DNA of 64,000 nt. It comes from Toxoplasma gondii ME49. Taxonomy: Eukaryota; Apicomplexa; Conoidasida; Eucoccidiorida; Sarcocystidae. The notes below the pieces were generated by a model. That model searched no databases. It saw nothing but the letters and a program-made list of their open reading frames with translations, and was not told the DNA's origin. Shown here one piece after another: positions 57,506-64,000 of the stretch (the first letter of the stretch is position 1; each line of letters opens with the position of its first letter). Location of the stretch: the NCBI RefSeq assembly GCF_000006565.2, contig NC_031472.1, positions 2,040,227 through 2,104,226 of the forward strand, written 5' to 3'. The translations under genes were made by a program, and so were the position numbers.

Positions 57506-60500
57506 GGTTGCAGCGAGAGATTGGACGCTTGGAAAATGAAAACACTCGCTCTTCAGCGACAGCGAGACGCCGTCCCGCAGGGTGTGTGAAGCTCAGCTGT
57601 GACGGTTGAGGTGAACCTGGAGACGAAAGATGACACGCAAAACACAGACAGAGACGAGACACTGGATTCGTTAACGAAGAAAAAAAAGTGTAAAGCGTCA
57701 AAAGCACCACGCTCGCAGGGGTCCGGCAGCATCGTCCTTCTCGCAAAAAATCACGTGATCTTTCTCCAAAGTTGAAATCCCAAATAGAGTCATGCTTCAG
57801 CTGTCACCTCTGTGATATTGCGTGCGAGAATCGAATGGGCGTGTCACGTGTTGAAAACACTGAAGAACAAGCGGAAAGTGTCACGAGGCGCACGGCGCCA
57901 ATAGGCGGCCGCGAATCCCTGTGTGTGAACCCGGTTAGTTCTCCGGCGTTTGCTATGTCGGCCAACAGGTCATTACACTGCCCAGCAAAGGCATGCGTCT
58001 GCGTGGGAAAACGAACATATTTTAGAATTCTCTCTTACTACCGGTCACTCGAAAGAAGCTCCATAGAAAAAAGGAACACTCTCGTGTTGGAACTAGCGGA
58101 TGAGGCTGGACTCCTTGAAAGATATGTAGGTCGAGGAAGCAGCAGCTCAGAATCTGGAGAAGCAAGCGTGTTTCCCACCAGGTGTGAATCCGCCGAAACG
58201 GGCGAAAGGCATTCGCGAAGAAGCAAGAACAACTATTTAGCGCTTGCTCTGGAAGTTGCCAGCTTTCTGCCGCAGCACTTCGGGCAGCTGCCAACTCCTC
58301 GCGGGCCTTTTCACACACGACGCGACCGTTTCGACTTTTTCTCTGGCGTACGGGACAGTTGACCCGTTACGTTGAACAGGCAAGTTGAAAGGTATCCTTT
58401 TGTGATGCATTTCCGGTCGCGGACGCACACAGTTCGCAAAGAGAGCCTCGCGCGCATCAAAACTGCGGAAAGCTCGCGAAAAACTAGCTCGAGAACTCGG
58501 AAGGAACAAACGGGCGTTTTACGACGCTTACAACGCACTGCGCAACAGCTTACCTTGCGAGAAGCAGGAAATGTGTCTTGCGTCAAGGGATATCACTCGA
58601 TAGATGAAACAGGGACTTTCAGAGACACGGGGGATTTTGGGGATCGTCGCGCTGGTACCTGCACACCGTCAGCGGGTGCGATACTTCGGCTAATAAAGTC
58701 GATTTAGAGGTGCGTGCGGAGGAAAGGTGGCTTTCAGTTTCGCTTGTCAGCTGCGGTGCCAGTCGTTTCTGGGGGTTTTCGTCCGAAATCCCGTATAATC
58801 TGTTCGGAAGCCTCGGTTTCTTCCCTAGGAAACCACTAAGCACTCGAAAACTCGGTAACGTGTCGAGAGGAAGCAGACTAACGGGCCAGACCGGCTAAAG
58901 GCTTTCCCGTGCTTCTGTGTCTTTTTTCCTCGTCCAGTAGCTGATCTTTGGAAGACCGACGCCTCGGGTTCTGGGGAAGCGCGGCTTTTACGGATGCGCG
59001 CCTATCGCTGTTTCTGTGTCCGTGCGAGAGTCTGCGATGGCAAACGGTGAAGAGCAACGGGTGTGTGGATTGAAACGACACGAAACTGCGGGGAAATGCC
59101 CGTTTTTGTACACGGAACACAACTGGTTAGTTGGATCGGTGGCAGGTGCGATAGAACGGGAAGATATGTGAAATACCGCACACGGAAAGCGGTGTCAAAG
59201 CCGAGCGTACATCTAGTGACAGGCCGGAAACAGTAGTTGTTTGCACACACCGGAGAGGACGAGGAAAGAGTATGCGAGTAGAGAAGCAATCGATTTACAG
59301 TTAGCAGCAGCTTCGAAGAATTGACATCTCCAATCAGCCCGTTAATTAAGTTAGATGCCGGGATTTTGACTCCAAAATGGACCAAGACCAACTTTGGATG
59401 CGGGGGTCTCAGCGCCAAACGGCTCAGATTCTGGTTCGGTGCGAGATGGCGTTTAGTCGTTTCTTTTCTAACCCCTTCTTTCTTTCCGTGGTGATTTTCC
59501 TGAAATCAATTGTGAGATGTTTCATATGCCACAGGTCACTCCCCATGCGCAACGTAGACGTCGTAGCTACCCCGACAAACGCGAGACCAGGCATAGTTAG
59601 CAACCTTCCGGAGAGACATACGGCGCCCTTACGGTGGGCTTTCTCTTTGTAAGTTAGTGAATACGCAAATAATGAATACTGGTGGCCTGAAGTACGTAAC
59701 AGAGTAAAGAAAATCGAGTTTCGTTACCGGTGTACTGGAGACTCTGCACACTGAGTCCTCAGGCAACTGCTAAACCCCGCGGGACACACCCCGCCACTGT
59801 GTGGAGTTCAATGTGGTTGGTTTCTACTAAATGAACATTTTATCGTCCGCTTCAAAAACAACTTTCGTGTTACTCCACTCTCCCGTGCCACCAACACCAC
59901 TCGATACTGCACCTGTTTGATCCTACCAAGTACCCCAACTTTTCCCCTGTGTTTTCTTGCTCGACAGAAGCACCCCCTGTCAGCAAGCACCACTCCCTTC
60001 CTCGCCAGCGTGAAAGTCTTCTTGAACGCAGAGTTCTGGTCCTCATCTTCCTCCAGGTCTTCGAAAGATTGCAACGCATGAATCTGGATAAGTATAGACG
60101 CTTCCCTGTGGCATTCGATAGGCATACTAACGGCCAATGCTCTATATATTTGTGATTGGTTCTTGCTCTTGAAGACAAACAGATCGAGAAGGCACGCTTT
60201 CTTCTATTGATTACCCAACATCTGATGGAGATACACTCGACAGTCTTCGGTAGCCAGTCTAGGATTCCAGCGATAACGTGAAATTCCTTTCTGGGGTTTC
60301 CCGTAGTTTGGACACATCACATGACAACTGCCGGCCTAAAAAGAATATTTTAAAAGCGAAACTAGTTCTCTGTGACAATACACATTTCTATAGTCTTTAT
60401 TTGGTATACGACTCGCTGTCACAGGGGGCTTGCAACCTGCCTCAGATCGGCGGCGACGCCATGTAAGTTTTATGCGAAAACGTTGACAGACGAGTTGAAA

Positions 60501-62106
60501 AGATCGGAAGAAATGGGCAAATCACATCAAGAAGTTCTGTGCCGTGCGGTGCACAGTTTTCGTTTGTGGAGGTTTACAATTGAATTGAAAAGATCAGAAA
60601 AATTTGGGGCACATCGTGATGAATCACACACACTTGCAGTTTCACAGCAAGCAAGACTAACAATACCTCGACTGTCTGACACATTCCCCCCGGCACCGTT
60701 CCATATCCAATGCAAGAAAGTTGTAAACACTACAGGCATGCTTCCACAGTCTGAAATCTCGTTCTGGTCTACCGGGACACAGAATCAAGAGCTGCACTTT
60801 CTGCGTGGGTACCGGTTTACTGCATGTATAGAGGATTAGGGAGCGTAGAGGAGGCAGACCGCTGAAGGTTGACGCCAAGCGGGGAAACAAATCCGCCTCT
60901 GAGACAAGATTTATAAGCATGTGTGAATATACTCTACAAGTTGGACTACTGGTTTAGATCATGAAGGTCCTTGTTTCCCGGATCGAACCTCTTTTGTGCC
61001 TTCCACGGCGATCCAGCCTACTCCCCAGAAACATGTCGTTTGCTAATCTTAGGGTTCCCATTGTATAATATGTAACAGAGAGTCTAGCTTCAGCTGCTAT
61101 CTGATTGCTATTGCATGCCTGGTGCCTTACAACATGATCTGTAGGCTAATGAAAACTACAATTTTCTGTAGAGTATGAATAAGAACCCTCTAAACCCTAA
61201 GCAGCTGCAGGTGCATCTTCAGTGGCCGTAACCAGCTTGCCTGAAAACACCCGGACCTCGATCACTTCTTTGTACCAATCAAAGTAGGGAGTTCAGAACT
61301 GGTTTTATCAAGGGCCACTGCGACCTCCTTCTTCCTCCGACCTTCAGGTTCTGTATTAGTAAACATCTCTTTCCATTCCTCACCTCGATCTCCGACTCCA
61401 CCTCTTCTCTGTCTCAAAGTATCTGTATCTTGCTTCTGACGATCCTCTGCTTGCCAGAGCTTCGCTTTCTTCTTTGCTTTGACACTCTTCGCTTGCGGCC
61501 GACAAAAGACTGTCTAGAGCGAGAAGAGTTGCACAGCGCACATGTTTTCCTCTCGGCTTTTCCGTGCATGCACAGCTGTTCCCGCTGACGAACTCGACTA
61601 TTTTCTGGGAATTGAAATTCCTTGAGACTCTCGCTGTCCCCGCCCATCTGTTTCTCAATTTTCCCCCACTTCCTTTTCTCCTCTTTTCGTTGTCCTCTGC
61701 ATCCTTCGTTTTCCCTTTTTCTCGGGAGGTTCAAAGGTGCGACAGACGATTCGCACACCCTCGTCCGACGTCCCCCCTTTGTAGACTGTTCTCAGCGTTT
61801 CGTCATCTTCTCTGACTTTTCTCTCACCATTTCCCCTTGAAAGTCGCGTAGAATACTGTCGAAGGCATGCTTCGCTTGAAATGAACAGGGAAACCATTCG
61901 TCGGAGGAATGGCATGGCTCCCCTGCCGATTTTGATGGAGGCATTTTCATTTTTTTCGGAGGTCGCTGAAGAAGAAATCAATGCAGTAAGGCCTCGAAAG
62001 TCTTTTTTATGACAAGGAGGCGCACGCGTGTTTTTCGCCGCCTTCCGGTTTCGCCTTTCCGTTCTTCCCGATTTTTCCCCTTCTCTGACAGTTTGCATGC
62101 ATCACG
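57506..62106. other. Divergent intergenic region (promoters)
   Basis: About 4.6 kb between the phosphoglucomutase start (minus) and the gene at 62107 (plus). No supported exon. An AGAGACG word, a heptamer reported in coccidian promoters, lies at about 57648, 150 bases upstream of the phosphoglucomutase start. The middle (59700-61300) is more AT-rich and contains an imperfect direct repeat. From 61370 to 62050 the plus strand is strongly pyrimidine-rich, as expected for a coccidian promoter or 5' leader of the downstream gene. Confidence 0.45.
60492..60614. repeat. Imperfect direct repeat, unit about 36 bp, spaced 89 bp
   Basis: Copies at about 60492-60528 and 60581-60614 share TTGAAAAGATC, then GAA and a G/A-rich stretch ending CACATC. 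The copies differ by substitutions and small gaps. It lies in the AT-richer part of the divergent intergenic region; no open frame spans it. Confidence 0.55.
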
Positions 62107-63793
62107 ATGAGGTGCCCACTGGCGCCGCGGCGGCAACGCCGTCTGCCGAGAGACAGTTCCTCTTCGGTGTCTCTTTTCCTTCCTCATCGAGGATCTCTCT
62201 CCCTGTCTTCAGCCTTTTCTCCTTCTTTTCGCAGGTCTCCTTGTCCCCGTTCCTCGCCTTGTCTAGCTTCTTCCGTTCCTCCCTCTCGTCTGTTTTCCTC
62301 TGCTTCGCCGAACGACTCTCGCCTGGCGTTGAAAAAGCCTCTTTCACCTTCGTTCTCCTCCCCTTTTGCTTTTTCTCGATACACGAGGGATCCCGAACTA
62401 AGACACTTAACCAGTACTTCTCGTGTACAGGCTCCATTGCCTCTGCGCCGTTGCGCTGCTCCTGTTGCTTCTCTCGCTTCTTCTCCTTGTCTGTCTTCTT
62501 CTCGCGCTTCGTCTGCTTCTCTTTCTCCTTGCTCGCTCGCTTCTCTTGGTTCTCGTTCCTCTCCTTTCTGCGGGGGGTCACGTCGAGGCGGCGAGAGGCC
62601 TCCTTGTGAGAGGAGAGCGAGTGCCGGGTGCGGTGCAGCAGCTAACTCTTTTTCTTCAGCCCCGCGGCCAAGTCGTCTTTCTCCGTCGTCTCCCTTTTTT
62701 CCTTCTGGACTTGGTTGTTCTTCCTCTCCGGCGCATCGTGCGCGAGTTGCTGGCCCTCGCCTGCCGCTCCGCAGCGCCTTCGTCGCGCTCTTCCCCGGCC
62801 AACCGACAAGGACTCTCTGTTTCCCGGCTGCTTCGTCCGCGCTTTCCTTTTCCGCTCAGCCGTCTCCGCCGACCGCTTCTGCGTCTTCTTTCCAGTCTCC
62901 GCGCCGCCTCCACAACAGCCACCAGGCTCGAGTTTTGCGCAGGCGGCATGTGTACAGAGACAAACACCTGGACCATGTACCGACGGAGAGAGCGCGGCAA
63001 CTGGCGGAGCAGCGGAGCGCCTTCGAGTTGCCCCGCGGGACAGGCGAACCTCTGCAAGGTGGCTCGCGCTTCCCCGGGGGCGTCATGGCTCCTCACTTGC
63101 GTGTCAAACTCGAGAAAGAAAAGTTTCTGAGGGACTGCATGCGCGAGCAGGAGAACTTGGCGGCGCTCTTCACCGAGACTGAGAAGGAGACTCTCCTAGG
63201 TCGCCGTGGGGACAGCCGCGAGAGCCACGAAGAGGAACCTGCGACGCGCGAGGCCGAAAAACAGACGTCTGAGGGAGGAAAGAGCGACGAGGCTGGGAAG
63301 GACGGAGGCAAGCAAGAAGACAAACAGGGCGCCGCACCCTTCGGCAGAAAACTGCAGGAACTGGAGAGCTTCGTAGGATCTGCTCTCAGAACCTACCGCC
63401 TCCTTAGACCACACGCCCTTCCCTTCTACAAGGTACGGAGGGATTGTTCAAACACAGTTCTGTCCTCGAGCCGCTGAAACCCGTGACTCTGAGATCTGCA
63501 CCGGGTGACCGACGTAGCAACGGCGTACCTGTTGAGGAGAGAGTTTCTTTCAACGCCGAACAGTGTGCCAGTCCTGTCTGTTAACTGACGACGCCCAGTT
63601 TACTCAAACGAGAACTGTCGAATGGAGACGCGTTCGCGCGTCTCGAGCAAATCAACATTCCCGAGCGCTGCTCGCCATTCCGCAGCTTCATCATCGCATG
63701 CCAGTGCTGGTTTCAAGAGCTCTCTGTTTCTTCCAGAAAGAACGGGACGTTACCACGCGTGGCGAAGCTGACAAGACATCAAGGAATGTTTGA
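62107..63793 (+). CDS. Arg/Ser-rich protein with probable organelle-targeting N-terminus
   Basis: Exon 1 is 62107-63432 (442 codons), ending TTCTACAAG|GTACGG in phase 0. The next acceptor-like site, GTTTCTTCCAG at 63736, gives exon 63737-63793 with 18 more codons (starting KERDVTTRGE) and a stop, so the protein would have 460 residues. Another reading of the second exon is open to 63956 but is out of phase, so the 3' end is uncertain and the gene could extend beyond the window. The first 110 residues are very rich in Ser, Arg, Pro and Leu with almost no acidic residues, as in mitochondrial or apicoplast transit sequences. The middle remains low-complexity. The more ordered C-terminal part (about residues 290-442) has basic helical segments (VYRDKHLDHVPTERARQLAEQ), an acidic Glu/Lys linker and a conserved-looking LQELESFVGSALRTYRLLRP end. 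I do not recognise a family; an organellar ribosomal or membrane-complex protein is only a guess. Confidence 0.6.
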
Positions 63794-64000
63794 TCCCCAC
63801 AAATGGCGATTGTCGAACCTCTTCTCTGCGTCATGGAAAGAATTTGCAAAACCTTTCAGACGAAGTGTCTCTTCACTTCTCGCACATGTGGTCTCCTCTC
63901 TCTTTGTGTGCCCGTCTCGCTTCTTGGACTTCAATTTTCTTTCCCCTGATTCATAGACCGTTCCGTCTCTCGCTGGCGATACTCTTTCCCCCAGGAAGAC
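63794..64000 (+). other. 3' flank or further intron/exon of the last gene
   Basis: The end of the window. It continues open in one plus-strand frame to 63956, then becomes pyrimidine-rich with CTTTCCCCCAG at about 63986-63996, which looks like another splice acceptor. This suggests that the gene begun at 62107 may continue past the window. Confidence 0.35.

Noticed and set aside
61182..61201. CCCTCTAAACCCTAAG, a telomere-like word
   Set aside because: Only about one and a half units of CCCTAAA; expected by chance, not an interstitial telomeric array.

Overview
The window looks like nuclear DNA of a coccidian apicomplexan, most likely Toxoplasma gondii or a close sarcocystid relative. The evidence is mid-range GC, genes split by many short GT-AG introns with pyrimidine tracts, long Ser/Pro/Arg/Glu-rich low-complexity proteins, frequent TGCATG-type words, TA microsatellites in introns and intergenic DNA, and start codons in a CAAAATG-like context. 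There are no operons, Shine-Dalgarno sites, CRISPR arrays or insertion sequences. Exon models were built by hand from splice motifs, reading phase and protein resemblance; no transcript data were available.

Layout. (1) 509-8567 (+): a very large disordered protein whose N-terminus is a C2-like domain split by an intron. (2) 11927-13116 (-): a two-exon protein starting MGCVSS, predicted to be myristoylated and palmitoylated. (3) 16663-22723 (+): a multi-exon membrane protein with an N-terminal anchor, repeated alpha/beta modules and a C-terminal transmembrane helix. (4) 25512-28295 (+): a two-exon secreted coiled-coil protein. (5) 31913-33337 (+): a single-exon disordered protein. (6) about 34802-46229 (+): a protein of about 15 exons with two filamin/ABP280 repeats, a coiled coil and a Pro-rich tail. 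(7) 48362-57505 (-): a 12-exon phosphoglucomutase/parafusin gene, convergent with the filamin gene. (8) 62107 to about 63793 (+): an Arg/Ser-rich protein with a probable organelle-targeting N-terminus, divergent from the phosphoglucomutase.

How the genes relate. They are independent transcription units. Only phosphoglucomutase has a clear metabolic role (glucose-1-phosphate/glucose-6-phosphate interconversion, feeding amylopectin and sugar-nucleotide pools). Several others look like membrane-associated, secreted or structural parasite proteins with no family I can name. Intergenic gaps of 1.5 to 5 kb hold probable untranslated regions and promoters, a few microsatellites and some weak ancient-looking repeats. 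The most interesting items are the 7-nt first coding exon and altered metal-loop residue of the phosphoglucomutase, the filamin-repeat protein, the duplicated module in the membrane protein, and the intron-split C2-like domain.
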